Shown: piece by piece, positions 43,783 to 53,259 of the stretch
How the letters are laid out: each line of letters begins with the position of its first letter
How positions within the stretch are numbered: the stretch's first letter is position 1
Program-made: the position numbers and the translations under genes
Assembly (NCBI RefSeq): GCF_016106035.1
Contig: NZ_JADKPZ010000009.1
Location: 1 to 64,000, forward strand
Origin: Arcobacter vandammei
Lineage (GTDB): Bacteria > Campylobacterota > Campylobacteria > Campylobacterales > Arcobacteraceae
Direction: 5' to 3'
DNA: 64,000 nucleotides
The notes under the pieces: model-generated
Database searches by the model: none
What the model was told of the DNA's origin: nothing
Seen by the model: the letters and a program-made list of their open reading frames with translations, nothing else

Positions 43783-44190
43783 TTAATATTTTAAAGCATA
43801 CTCTTTTATTTTTTTAATCATTCCAATAACTCCACTTTGTCTGTTTGGAGTTATAACCTCGCTTAATTCAAGCTCTTTTATAATATCCATATCAACTTCT
43901 TTTAACTCTTTTATTGAAGAGTCTGAAAAGATTTGTAAGATTATGTAAACTAAACCTTTTACAATAATTGCATCACTTGTTCCATAAAAAAATAGCTTAT
44001 CATCTTTTTTCTCGCAAATTAACCAAACTTGAGAAGTACAACCATGGACTAAATTTTCAGGAATTTGATTTGCTTCATCAAAAGGAGGTAATTTTTTTCC
44101 TAAATCAATAATATATTCATATTTAGCTAACTCTTCATCAAAAAATTCTAAATCCTCTTTTATATCTGCAACTCTTTTTTCTATATTCAT
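43783..44190 (-). CDS. sufE: SufE family sulfur acceptor
   Basis: A 135-residue SufE protein that accepts persulfide sulfur from SufS. The acceptor cysteine is in VHGCTSQVWLICE near residue 50, and LVYIILQIFSD follows the family pattern. Four bases separate it from sufS. Confidence 0.92.
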   Translation of the reverse strand: MNIEKRVADIKEDLEFFDEELAKYEYIIDLGKKLPPFDEANQIPENLVHGCTSQVWLICEKKDDKLFFYGTSDAIIVKGLVYIILQIFSDSSIKELKEVDMDIIKELELSEVITPNRQSGVIGMIKKIKEYALKY

Positions 44191-44194
44191 TTTT

Positions 44195-45382
44195 TTAATC
44201 CTTTAACATACTTAAAGCTCTTTTTAAAGCTACTATTAATTTATCTATATCTTCAAAATCATTATAAAAAGCCAAGCTAACTCTTATTGTTCCTTTTATT
44301 TGAAGCTTGTTCATAATTGGCATAGCACAGTGGTGTCCAACTCTAAGAGCTACCCCCATTTTATCAAGTAAAATAGATATATCATCATGCATAATTCCAG
44401 CAAAATTGAAGCTTCTACTTCCACTACAATTTTCTATATTGTTATAAAAAATTATATCGGGAAGTTTTTTTAGTTCATTATCTAAATACTCTAAAAGCTC
44501 TTTTTTTCTTTTTTGTATTGTTTCATATCCGATATTTTCAATATATTTTAAAGCCTCTTTAAAAGCAATAACTCCAGCAATATTTTGAGTTCCTGCTTCA
44601 AACTTATATGGAGAGTTTAAAAAAGTTGTCCCTTTTTCAAAATCAACTGTGTGAATTGTAGCTCCACCTGTTTGATAAGGTTCAACTTCATTTAAAAACT
44701 TCTCTTTTATATATATTGCTCCAACTCCTGTTGGTCCAAAAGTTTTATGAGCTGAAATTACAAAAAAATCACAATCAAGTTCTTCTACATCTATTTTAAA
44801 GCTACTTAAACTTTGAGCCCCATCGATTAATACTACACAACCATAAGAGTGAGCTAAAGAGATGATTTTTTTTATATCATAAACCACACCAAAAGCATTT
44901 GTAACATGAGCAACACTTACAAAAGAGTTTGGATTTTTTTTCAAAAGTTCTTCAAAATGAAGAAAATCAAAATCTAAATTAGAGCTACAATTTACAACTT
45001 CAAGTCCATTTCCTAAAACTCTTCCTTGCATTTGCCAAGGCACGATATTTGCATGGTGTTCAAGGCTAGAAATAATTATAGTTTTAAACTTTTTAGCAAA
45101 AGAGGAAGCTATAAAATTTATACTTTCTGTTACACCTTTTGTAAAAATTATCTCCTCATTTTTCTTTGCATTTATAAAGTTTTTTAAATACTCTCTTGTA
45201 TTTTCAAACTCTGTTGTAGCCTTTGCAGCATCTCCAAAACCGCTTCTATGAGTATTTGAGCAATATTTTGTGTAGTATTCAATAGTGCTATCAATTACAC
45301 TTTGTGGCTTTTGAGTTGTTGCTCCATTGTCAAGGTAAACTGTTTTTGAGTTTGCAAAAAATGGAAAATCTTTTTTATACAT
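44195..45382 (-). CDS. sufS: Cysteine desulfurase SufS
   Basis: A 395-residue PLP enzyme that removes sulfur from cysteine to supply iron-sulfur cluster assembly. VYLDNGATTQKP opens the fold; the PLP lysine is in VISAHKTFGPTGVG (about residue 216); the catalytic cysteine is in RVGHHCAMPIM (about residue 351), the group II (SufS) arrangement. It follows sufD directly. Confidence 0.95.
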   Translation of the reverse strand: MYKKDFPFFANSKTVYLDNGATTQKPQSVIDSTIEYYTKYCSNTHRSGFGDAAKATTEFENTREYLKNFINAKKNEEIIFTKGVTESINFIASSFAKKFKTIIISSLEHHANIVPWQMQGRVLGNGLEVVNCSSNLDFDFLHFEELLKKNPNSFVSVAHVTNAFGVVYDIKKIISLAHSYGCVVLIDGAQSLSSFKIDVEELDCDFFVISAHKTFGPTGVGAIYIKEKFLNEVEPYQTGGATIHTVDFEKGTTFLNSPYKFEAGTQNIAGVIAFKEALKYIENIGYETIQKRKKELLEYLDNELKKLPDIIFYNNIENCSGSRSFNFAGIMHDDISILLDKMGVALRVGHHCAMPIMNKLQIKGTIRVSLAFYNDFEDIDKLIVALKRALSMLKD

Positions 45383-46420
45383 TTAAATATAGCTCTCTTT
45401 TTTATACTCTTCTACAAATTTTTTAAGATTTTCATCTTTTAGATTATCTTTTATTGATGATTCAAAAGCTTCAAGTAGCATCAAGTAAGCATCATTTCTA
45501 GGAATTCCTCTTGCAGTAAGATAGTAAAGTTCATCTTTATTTAATGTTCCTGTTGTAGTTCCATGACTAGCCTCAAGCTCATCTATATAAATTTCTAAAA
45601 ATGGTTGTGCAAAAATAACTGCATCATCACTTAAAAGTATTGAGTTACAATTTTGGAATGCTTTTGAATATAGACCTTTTTGTGTAACTTTTGATTTTAT
45701 TTTTACAACAGCTCTTGAATTGTCTAAAAGTGAGTTTTTGTAGTTTATATTACTTCTTGAATTTTGATTATTATGTGTTGTATTTACTAAAGTTGAAATA
45801 TTTGCACTATTTCTTAGTTTATTTAAACCATTTAATTCATAGTTTACACCAAGGCTTTCTATACAATTTTCAAAACTATTTACAACAAAACCATTTCCTA
45901 ATTCAAAATTTGAAATCTCAACATTTGAGCTATCTTCTTGAATAGTTTTAAATGATAAAATAAAAGAGTTGTTTTCTTTAATATCTTGAATTTTTACATA
46001 CTCAATAGATGAATTTTGATTAGCTTTTATAACTCTATTGCTAAGTAAACAAGAACTATTCTTATTACTTATAAAAACTTCAATCACACTTGCTTTTACT
46101 CCATCAAGAACCTCTATTAAAAGATTATTTGAAAATAGAGTATCATCTTCTTTTATACTATTTACTATTAAAATAGGCTCTTTTGTATTCTCTTTTATAG
46201 TTAAAACTTTTTGTTTATCATCTATTTTATTTGCAATTGAAAAAAGTTTTGATTCATAAACAAAACTATCTTTTTGCTCTTTTAATTCTAAAGATAGCTT
46301 AGAAAAATCTAAAATCTTTTGTTCTTTAAAATCAAAGTTAAAAAGTGAAGCAAAGTCTATTTTTAAGAACTCTTCCTCTTTCTTTTGTGGTAAATTTGTA
46401 TTTAAATTAATTATCTGCAT
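45383..46420 (-). CDS. sufD: Fe-S scaffold complex subunit SufD
   Basis: A 345-residue beta-helix protein of the SufB/SufD family. The C-terminal family block is visible as ASHGTTTGTLNKDELYYL followed by RGIPRNDAYLMLLEAF. The N-terminal half is diverged and low in complexity (many Asn, Ser, Lys). It partners SufB and SufC. It overlaps sufC by 14 bases. Confidence 0.92.
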   Translation of the reverse strand: MQIINLNTNLPQKKEEEFLKIDFASLFNFDFKEQKILDFSKLSLELKEQKDSFVYESKLFSIANKIDDKQKVLTIKENTKEPILIVNSIKEDDTLFSNNLLIEVLDGVKASVIEVFISNKNSSCLLSNRVIKANQNSSIEYVKIQDIKENNSFILSFKTIQEDSSNVEISNFELGNGFVVNSFENCIESLGVNYELNGLNKLRNSANISTLVNTTHNNQNSRSNINYKNSLLDNSRAVVKIKSKVTQKGLYSKAFQNCNSILLSDDAVIFAQPFLEIYIDELEASHGTTTGTLNKDELYYLTARGIPRNDAYLMLLEAFESSIKDNLKDENLKKFVEEYKKESYI

Positions 46421-47171
46421 TGTTTATTCCTAATGCTTCAAAACCTTTCTCATCAAGTTCTAAAGCTAGTGAGTAATCTCCAGTTTTTGCAATTTTTCCA
46501 TTGCTTAAAATATGTACAAAATCAGGTTTTATTAGCTCTAAAAGTCTATCATAGTGAGTAATCATAAGAACTGATCTTTTCCCATCAAGCATTGAGTTTA
46601 TAACATTTGCAACTATTTTAATAGCATCAACATCAAGTCCACTATCAATCTCATCTAGCATTATTAAATCAGGACTTAGCATTAAAAGTTGAACTAACTC
46701 ATTTCGTTTTTTTTCTCCACCACTAAAACCATCATTTAAATCTCTTTGTAGAAGTTTTCTATCTATTTCAAACTTATTTGTTTCCTCTTTTACAAGTTTT
46801 AAAAATGCCATTGCATCAAGCTCATCTTTTCCTTCATAAGCTCTTTTTGCATTCATAGCTGTTCTCAAAAAGTAGCTATTATTTACTCCAGCAACTTCAA
46901 CAGGGCTTTGGAAACTCATAAAAATTCCCTCATTTGCTCTTGTTGATACATCCATCTCAAGTAAATCTTTATTTTTAAAAGTAATTCTTCCATCTGTTAC
47001 TGTACAGTCATAATGAGCTGCCAAAGTTTTAACTAAAGTTGATTTTCCTGCTCCATTTACACCCATTAAAGCATGAACTTCACCCTCTTTTATCTCTAAA
47101 TTTAGACCTTTTAAAATCTCATTTTCATTTATACTTACTTTTAAATCTTCAATTTTTAATAAACTATTCAT
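46407..47171 (-). CDS. sufC: Fe-S assembly ATPase SufC
   Basis: A 254-residue ABC-type ATPase of the SufBCD complex. Walker A is GVNGAGKSTL near residue 37, the signature is GFSGGEKKRNELVQ near 148, and Walker B is LIMLDEIDSGLD. Length is standard. Two bases separate it from sufB. Confidence 0.96.
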   Translation of the reverse strand: MNSLLKIEDLKVSINENEILKGLNLEIKEGEVHALMGVNGAGKSTLVKTLAAHYDCTVTDGRITFKNKDLLEMDVSTRANEGIFMSFQSPVEVAGVNNSYFLRTAMNAKRAYEGKDELDAMAFLKLVKEETNKFEIDRKLLQRDLNDGFSGGEKKRNELVQLLMLSPDLIMLDEIDSGLDVDAIKIVANVINSMLDGKRSVLMITHYDRLLELIKPDFVHILSNGKIAKTGDYSLALELDEKGFEALGINNADN

Positions 47172-47173
47172 AA

Positions 47174-48610
47174 TTAACCCACACTTCCTTCTAGTGAAAT
47201 ATTTAATAACTCTTTTGCTTCAGCAGCAAACTCCATTGGTAACTCTTTTAAAACCTCTTTACAAAAACCGTTTACAATCATAGCAATTGCATCTTCTTCA
47301 TCTATTCCTCTTTGATTTAGATAAAATAGTTGCTCATCTGAAATTTTTGATGTTGTTGCTTCATGCTCAATATTTGCACTACTATTTCTTATCTCATGAT
47401 ATGGATAAGTGTGTGCTTGACATTTATGTCCAATTAAAAGTGAATCACACTCAGAGATATTTCTAGCATTGTGGGCATTTTTCCCAACTCGAACCAATCC
47501 TCTATAAGCATTTACACCTTTCATAGCTGAAATACCTTTTGAGATGATTGTAGATTTAGTATTTTTCCCTAAATGTATCATCTTTGTTCCAGTATCAGCT
47601 TGTTGGGCTCTTGAAGTAAGTGCAACAGAGTAAAACTCTCCTACACTATTATCTCCTTGAAGAACACAAGATGGGTATTTCCAAGTTATACTTGAACCAG
47701 TTTCAACTTGTGTCCAAGATACTTTTGAGTTATCGCCTTTGCATAAAGCTCTTTTTGTAACAAAGTTTAGTATTCCACCTTTTCCTGTTTCATCCCCTGG
47801 ATACCAGTTTTGAATAGTTGAGTATTTTATATGTCCATTTTTAAGAGCAACAAGCTCAACAACAGCAGCATGAAGTTGTCTATCATCTCTACTTGGAGCT
47901 GAACAGCCTTCATTGTAAGATACATAGCTTCCCTCATCACAAATGATTAAAGTTCTTTCAAATTGTCCTGTATTTAAAGCATTTATTCTAAAATAAGTTG
48001 ATAATTCCATAGGACATCTTGTGTTTTTTGGAATATATACAAAACTTCCATCTGTAAAAACAGCACTATTTAAACAAGCAAAATAATTATCTGTTACAGG
48101 AACAACACTTGCTAAATATGTTTTTACAAGCTCTGGAAATCTATGTGCAGCTTCACTAATAGAGCAAAATATAATTCCTAATTTTTCAAGCTCTTCTTGG
48201 TAAGTTGTTTTAATAGAAACAGAGTCAAATACAGCATCCACTGCAACTCCTGCTAACATTTTTTGCTCTTCTAGTGGAATTCCTAGTTTTTCATAAGTTT
48301 TTAAAATCTCAGGATCAACTTCATCTAGTGAACCTAAGGCTTTTTTTGGTGCTGAATAGTAGGCATAATCTTGATAATCTATTTTTGGATATTGCAGGTT
48401 TGACCACTCTGGTTCTTCCATTTTTAGCCACTTTTCATAAGCTTTTAATCTAAATTCTAATAAAAATTCAGGTTCTTCTTTTTTTGCACTAATTGCTCTT
48501 ATAACATCTTCATTTAAACCTTTAGCAAAGGTATCACTTTGAACCAAAGTTTCAAAGCCTAGTTTATAATCAGTGTTTATAATGTCATGTATTTGTTGGT
48601 TTTCACTCAT
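47174..48610 (-). CDS. sufB: Fe-S scaffold complex subunit SufB
   Basis: A 478-residue scaffold protein and first gene of the suf operon. Typical segments are [60 protein letters not shown] and, near the end, [20 protein letters not shown]. The ATG at 48608-48610 with GGAGAAGTC just ahead is chosen; a longer in-frame start 39 bases upstream adds residues not seen in SufB. Confidence 0.96.
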   Translation of the reverse strand: MSENQQIHDIINTDYKLGFETLVQSDTFAKGLNEDVIRAISAKKEEPEFLLEFRLKAYEKWLKMEEPEWSNLQYPKIDYQDYAYYSAPKKALGSLDEVDPEILKTYEKLGIPLEEQKMLAGVAVDAVFDSVSIKTTYQEELEKLGIIFCSISEAAHRFPELVKTYLASVVPVTDNYFACLNSAVFTDGSFVYIPKNTRCPMELSTYFRINALNTGQFERTLIICDEGSYVSYNEGCSAPSRDDRQLHAAVVELVALKNGHIKYSTIQNWYPGDETGKGGILNFVTKRALCKGDNSKVSWTQVETGSSITWKYPSCVLQGDNSVGEFYSVALTSRAQQADTGTKMIHLGKNTKSTIISKGISAMKGVNAYRGLVRVGKNAHNARNISECDSLLIGHKCQAHTYPYHEIRNSSANIEHEATTSKISDEQLFYLNQRGIDEEDAIAMIVNGFCKEVLKELPMEFAAEAKELLNISLEGSVG

Positions 48611-48638
48611 GACTTCTCCATAAAAAATTTTAATATTT

Positions 48639-48663
48639 AAATAGGACAAGTTTTATCCTATTT
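48639..48663. promoter_or_regulatory. Operator-like inverted repeat at the suf promoter
   Basis: AAATAGGA and TCCTATTT flank a nine-base spacer. It contains the motif GACAAGTTTTATCCTATTT, which recurs at 48774-48792. On the minus strand a TATTAT -10 candidate (48667-48672) sits just before it, so the repeat would cover the suf transcription start. Inference. Confidence 0.5.
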
Positions 48664-48773
48664 GGAATAATATCTAAATAAGTATATAATGTAAAGGCAT
48701 AAACTTAAATAAAGTAAAAAAAATATAATTAATTTTTATTTAGAAAGGCTTAAAATAGCTATTACAAAATTAA

Positions 48774-48792
48774 GACAAATCTTATCCTATTT
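48774..48792. promoter_or_regulatory. Second copy of the operator-like motif, at the nifU-like promoter
   Basis: GACAAATCTTATCCTATTT differs from the suf-side copy at two of nineteen bases. It overlaps a small inverted repeat TAAGA/TCTTA (48771-48784). A TATAAA -10 candidate at 48811-48816 puts it near -35 of the nifU-like gene. Inference. Confidence 0.45.
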
Positions 48793-48834
48793 TAAATAAA
48801 ATATCAAAAATATAAAATAAATAACGGAATTTTT

Positions 48835-49779
48835 ATGATAGATAACAAAGATATAACTTATTCAAAAAAAATAGAAAGTAGAATCGAAGACCCAAAAAAT
48901 ATTGGAGAAATTACAAGAGCTGAAGCAAAAGAGTTAGGCTGTAGATTGGTTGTTGCTGATTTTGAGACAAATGGAGCAGATACAATTAGAATGTATTGGG
49001 CTGTAAATAAAGATAATATTATTGTAAGAGCTAGATTTAAATCCTTTGCGGGTGGATTATTATTGGCTTTAAACGATATGATGACTGAATTATGTAGCTT
49101 TAAAAGTGTTGAAAAAGTGGCAAGTTTATTTAAAACAGATGTTGAATTTGCTCTTAGAGATGAACCTCAAATTCCAGCTTTAAGTATTACAGATTTACAT
49201 GAAAAATTTACAAATTTTGTTGTCCTTAAAAAAGCTGCTTTAAATTCTGAAAAAAGAGATATGAGCGATTTTGAAGATGATTATATTGTTTGTGAATGTG
49301 CTAGAACTACTTTAAAAGAGATACAACAAGCAATAAGAGATTTTTCAATTACAACAGTTGAAGAAATAGGTAAGATTACAAAAGCTGGAATATTTTGCAA
49401 ATCCTGTATAAAAGCGGGTGGTTTAGAAGAAAAAGAGATTTATTTAGTTGATATTTTAGAACAAACTTTAGCCCAAATTGAAGAAGAGAATAAACAAGAA
49501 CCAAGTTATATGAATTCAGCTTTTGCAGAGATGACAAAAACTCAGAAAATAGAGTTAATAGAAGATGTTTTAGATGATGATGTAAGACCTATGCTTGTTA
49601 TGGATGGTGGTAATATGGAGATTTTAGATATAGTTGAATCTGCTCCACATTATGATTTGTATATTAGATATTTAGGAGCTTGTAGTGGATGTAGTGCAGG
49701 AAGTATGGGAACACTATATGCTATTGAATCAATACTACAAAGAAAAATAGATGAAAATATAAGAGTTTTACCTATATAA
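48835..49779 (+). CDS. NifU-like Fe-S protein with degenerate IscU-type domain
   Basis: A 314-residue three-domain protein laid out as in Helicobacter NifU. The N-terminal IscU-like domain (about 8-135) keeps the fold words EITRAEAKELGCRLVVADF and RARFKSF but has lost the three scaffold cysteines: ETNGADTI, SFAGGLLLA and LHEKFTNF stand where ACGDA, FGCGTA and HCSV are expected. The central [2Fe-2S] BFD-like domain is intact (C153, C155, C188, C191), as is the C-terminal NifU domain with CSGC (C283, C286). It probably carries clusters made by SufBCD. It is divergent from sufB. Confidence 0.85.
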   Translation: MIDNKDITYSKKIESRIEDPKNIGEITRAEAKELGCRLVVADFETNGADTIRMYWAVNKDNIIVRARFKSFAGGLLLALNDMMTELCSFKSVEKVASLFKTDVEFALRDEPQIPALSITDLHEKFTNFVVLKKAALNSEKRDMSDFEDDYIVCECARTTLKEIQQAIRDFSITTVEEIGKITKAGIFCKSCIKAGGLEEKEIYLVDILEQTLAQIEEENKQEPSYMNSAFAEMTKTQKIELIEDVLDDDVRPMLVMDGGNMEILDIVESAPHYDLYIRYLGACSGCSAGSMGTLYAIESILQRKIDENIRVLPI

Positions 49780-49856
49780 AAATTATCTTTTGATAAGATT
49801 TAATAATAAAAAAAGCTATTTTTTACTATTATCTGTAAAATTGTAAAGGAATTAAT

Positions 49857-50492
49857 ATGTTCACGATATATAATAATGGAATAATAGATCATAAAAGTTC
49901 AACAGAAAATTTATATAATGTAAAAAATATTAGTGAAACATCTAAATTTACTTTTGATCCACAAGAGGATTCAATAAAAGATTTCAAACAAGAGCAAGGC
50001 AGAAATAACCAAAAAAAACAGCAAGAGCAATTTTTATCATCTTACAAAAAAATATCTCAAATAAACCAAGGAAATCAGTTTTTCTTTGTAAAAGATATTA
50101 TGAGCCAAGATTTGTTGTATATTGATAATAGCCATACAATAAAAGAGGCTTATGAGCTTTTAAGAGATAAAAAAACTGCACAAATTCCTGTTACAACAAT
50201 AGATAAGAAGATTGTAGGTTTAATTGATGCAAAATTTATTTTATCTTTATTGATACAAAATTTAGATCAACCAAATCTATTTTTAAATAGAAGACTAAGA
50301 GAAATTGCTTTTCCACAAATAATAACAACAACACCAGATGCAGAACTAAAAGATGTTGTAAAAATAATGTTTGATTTTGAAATAGGAACGATGGCTGTTG
50401 TTGATGAAGAAGGGACTTTGAAAGGAATAATTTCAAAAAGTTATATTTTTAAATCAATGTCATGTATTCCACAACTTGAAATTTGGAGTTAA
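49857..50492 (+). CDS. CBS-pair domain protein
   Basis: A 211-residue cytoplasmic protein. The first 70 residues are polar and Gln/Lys-rich, probably disordered. Two CBS motifs follow (about 78-135 and 145-205), with VKDIMSQDLLYIDNSHTIKEA opening the first and GTMAVVDEEGTLKGIISKSY closing the second. CBS pairs bind adenine nucleotides or c-di-AMP-like ligands. No effector domain is attached, so its partner is unknown. Confidence 0.85.
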   Translation: MFTIYNNGIIDHKSSTENLYNVKNISETSKFTFDPQEDSIKDFKQEQGRNNQKKQQEQFLSSYKKISQINQGNQFFFVKDIMSQDLLYIDNSHTIKEAYELLRDKKTAQIPVTTIDKKIVGLIDAKFILSLLIQNLDQPNLFLNRRLREIAFPQIITTTPDAELKDVVKIMFDFEIGTMAVVDEEGTLKGIISKSYIFKSMSCIPQLEIWS

Positions 50493-50504
50493 AACTCCAA
50501 ATTT
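50479..50504. terminator. Bidirectional terminator between the CBS and GGDEF genes
   Basis: Twelve-base arms AAATTTGGAGTT and AACTCCAAATTT are separated by two bases and followed by TTTT. The hairpin spans the CBS stop codon and ends at the stop of the convergent cyclase gene. Confidence 0.8.
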
Positions 50505-51751
50505 TATAACTCTTCATTATTATCTAAATAGATAATATTTCTTCCTTGATTTTTTGATTTGTAAAGTAGCTCATCTGCTCGTTTTTTAGCCTCTAAAAAT
50601 GTATCATATTTGTTTCTAAAACTAATTCCTGCAGAAAAGGTAATTTTTATTTTGTCTTTATTGTAGATAAAATCTGTATCTTTGATAGTGTTTTTTACTC
50701 TTTTTACATATCTTGAAACTTCAACTTCATCTTGATAATGGATTAAAGCTACAAACTCTTCTCCACCATATCTTGCTATAACATCCTCTTTCCTAGTCAA
50801 ATCTTTTAAGATTTTTGCAAAACTTTTTAAAACAGCATCTCCACAAGCATGTCCATATTTATCATTTATATCTTTAAAATGGTCAATATCGTAGAATACT
50901 ATTGCAAAATTTGAGTTAAATACTTGATATTTTCTCTCCATTTTTTCAACTTCATAATCATAAGCTCTTCTATTTAATAATGAAGTTAGATAGTCGATTT
51001 GATGCTCTTCTTTTACTAAAACTAGCTCTTTTTGAAGCTCTTCAATTTGTTTATTTAAATAATCAAATCTCTCTTTATTTTCTGATAAAATTTGTTTATT
51101 CTCATTTAAAGCTGCTTCAATTTTAAAAATAGTATCAATTAATTTTTTTTGAACAATTCTTAATTCTCTATGTGAAAATTTTGATATGTCAAGTGCTACT
51201 AATTCATCTTTTATTTTGATAATTTCTTCATTTGAATTAACTCCATCAGTTAATGTTTTATCAAAATATCTACTCATTAAAGATGTTAGTTTCATGATAT
51301 CATCAGTTTTTTCTTTTAAAACTTGTCTGTCGTTTGAAACTCTTTGTTTTGATAACTTTTTTAATGTTTTGATTGAGTTTGAAGATGTTAAATCACTTGG
51401 TTTTTCTAATAATTTTGATATAAATTTTTCAATTTCTTCTAGCATATCGAAATTTACAGAAGGTTTTAATATATCATTTAGTGCAACAACTAATTTTTTT
51501 AAATCATCATTTGAAGTTCTTTTTTGTAAAATTTTTGCCAAATCATTATAAGATTTTATCTCTAAATCCTCTTTTTCAGATTCGCTAATAGAGTTTTTTA
51601 TGATTTCAAATAGATTAAATTCTTCTAAATGTGTTTCATATTTCTCAGATTCTTCTTTGAATCCTATAAAATAATTTTCAGGAGTAGTTGCTATTCCATT
51701 TTTTGCTAGATTTGTAAGTGTATTTTTTGTTATATCTTTAATATTTTTCAA
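50504..51751 (-). CDS. Cytoplasmic diguanylate cyclase (GGDEF)
   Basis: A 415-residue protein without transmembrane segments. Residues 1-240 are predicted helical with a coiled coil near 195-245; the GGDEF domain follows (about 250-412) with GGEEF and an RKED I-site five residues before it, so active and feedback-inhibited. The N-terminal part resembles the helical regions found ahead of GGDEF in DgcP-like proteins, but I cannot name the family. It makes cyclic di-GMP. Confidence 0.88.
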   Translation of the reverse strand: MKNIKDITKNTLTNLAKNGIATTPENYFIGFKEESEKYETHLEEFNLFEIIKNSISESEKEDLEIKSYNDLAKILQKRTSNDDLKKLVVALNDILKPSVNFDMLEEIEKFISKLLEKPSDLTSSNSIKTLKKLSKQRVSNDRQVLKEKTDDIMKLTSLMSRYFDKTLTDGVNSNEEIIKIKDELVALDISKFSHRELRIVQKKLIDTIFKIEAALNENKQILSENKERFDYLNKQIEELQKELVLVKEEHQIDYLTSLLNRRAYDYEVEKMERKYQVFNSNFAIVFYDIDHFKDINDKYGHACGDAVLKSFAKILKDLTRKEDVIARYGGEEFVALIHYQDEVEVSRYVKRVKNTIKDTDFIYNKDKIKITFSAGISFRNKYDTFLEAKKRADELLYKSKNQGRNIIYLDNNEEL

Positions 51752-51847
51752 ACTAAAGCCTTAAAATTGTATAAAAGTCTTAGATTATAACCTTTTATGA
51801 TATAATAAAACCTTAATATATCAATAAAAACCAGTAGGAATTACTAA

Positions 51848-53236
51848 ATGACACAAAAAAATAACCAAATTTTAAAAAACACAAATGCACAAATTTTAGA
51901 TGAGTTTAATGCTTCAATAATGTTTGATAAAGAGCTTTACAAACAAGATATAAAAGGTTCAATTGCTCACTCAAAAATGTTGGCTTTACAAAATATAATA
52001 AATATTGATGAACAAAAATCAATAGAAGATGGATTAAATCAAGTTTTAAAAGAGATTGAAAGTGGAGAGTTTAAATTTTCATTAGCTTTTGAAGATATTC
52101 ATATGGCGGTTGAAAATAGACTAACTGAAATTATTGGAGATGCAGGAAAAAGACTTCATACAGCAAGAAGTAGAAATGACCAAGTTTGTACAGATTTTAC
52201 ACTTTATGTTCAAGAAAAAACTTTAAGCATAAAAGAGCAGTTAAAAACTTTGATAGAGACTTTTGTAAATCTTGCAAACAATCACACAAAAACTTTAATG
52301 CCAGGAATGACACACTTACAACACGCACAACCAATAAACTTTGGGTTTCATATGATGGCATATGCAAATATGTTTAAAAGAGATTTTGAAAGATTTGAAA
52401 GTTCATATCTTAGAAACAACTACTCACCACTTGGAAGTGCAGCCTTAGCTGGAACTCCGCACCCTATTGATAGATTTAAAACAGCTGAACTTTTAGGGTT
52501 TAAAGCACCATCACAAAATGCTATGGATACAGTTTCAAATAGAGATTTTGCACTAGAAATTTTGTTTAATATCTCTACAACTATGATGCATATTAGTAGA
52601 ATTTCTGAAGAGCTTATTTTATGGTCTTCTTATGAGTTTGGTTTTGTAAAAATGAGTGATATGTATGCAACAACAAGTTCAATTATGCCACAAAAGAAAA
52701 ATCCAGATGTTCCAGAACTTCTAAGAGGAAAAACTGGTCGTGTTTATGGAAATTTAATCTCACTTTTAACAGTTATGAAATCACTTCCACTTGCATATAA
52801 CAAAGATACACAAGAGGACAAAGAGGGAGTTTTTGATTCAGTTGCTACTATTGAAATTTCACTTAGTATTTTAAATGAAGTTATAAAAACTATGATTGTA
52901 AATGTTGATTCTATGAGAAATGCTTGTAAAGTAGGGCATTTAACAGCAACTGATTTGGCTGATTATTTGGTTCAAAAACTTAATATGCCATTTAGAACTG
53001 CATACTATATTACAAAAGATGTTGTAAGTTTTGCAAATAGTTTAAACAAAGATATAAGTGAGTTAAATATATCTGAGATTAGAAAATCATCAAAAGAGCT
53101 TGAAAATATAAATGAAGAGATAGTATCTTATTTAAATTTAGAAAATTCTATGAATAGTAGAAACTCTTATGGGGGAACTTCTACAAAACAGACAGAAATT
53201 CAAATTGAAGAGTTTAAAAAGTGGTTAAGTATGTAA
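51848..53236 (+). CDS. argH: Argininosuccinate lyase ArgH
   Basis: A 462-residue fumarase/aspartase-superfamily enzyme that makes arginine and fumarate from argininosuccinate. The family signature [19 protein letters not shown] lies near residue 277; AARSRNDQV-like [13 protein letters not shown] and [13 protein letters not shown] supply the other active-site regions. No other arg gene lies nearby. The promoter gap to the divergent cyclase is 96 bases and contains TATGATATAATAAA around 51796. Confidence 0.96.
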   Translation: MTQKNNQILKNTNAQILDEFNASIMFDKELYKQDIKGSIAHSKMLALQNIINIDEQKSIEDGLNQVLKEIESGEFKFSLAFEDIHMAVENRLTEIIGDAGKRLHTARSRNDQVCTDFTLYVQEKTLSIKEQLKTLIETFVNLANNHTKTLMPGMTHLQHAQPINFGFHMMAYANMFKRDFERFESSYLRNNYSPLGSAALAGTPHPIDRFKTAELLGFKAPSQNAMDTVSNRDFALEILFNISTTMMHISRISEELILWSSYEFGFVKMSDMYATTSSIMPQKKNPDVPELLRGKTGRVYGNLISLLTVMKSLPLAYNKDTQEDKEGVFDSVATIEISLSILNEVIKTMIVNVDSMRNACKVGHLTATDLADYLVQKLNMPFRTAYYITKDVVSFANSLNKDISELNISEIRKSSKELENINEEIVSYLNLENSMNSRNSYGGTSTKQTEIQIEEFKKWLSM

Positions 53237-53259
53237 AATAGAGGTTTTCCTCTATTTTA
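53234..53259. terminator. Bidirectional terminator between argH and cheV
   Basis: Arms AAAATAGAGG and CCTCTATTTT surround a TTTT loop, extended by an outer T-A pair. It includes the argH stop codon and the last codons of the convergent cheV. Confidence 0.85.
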
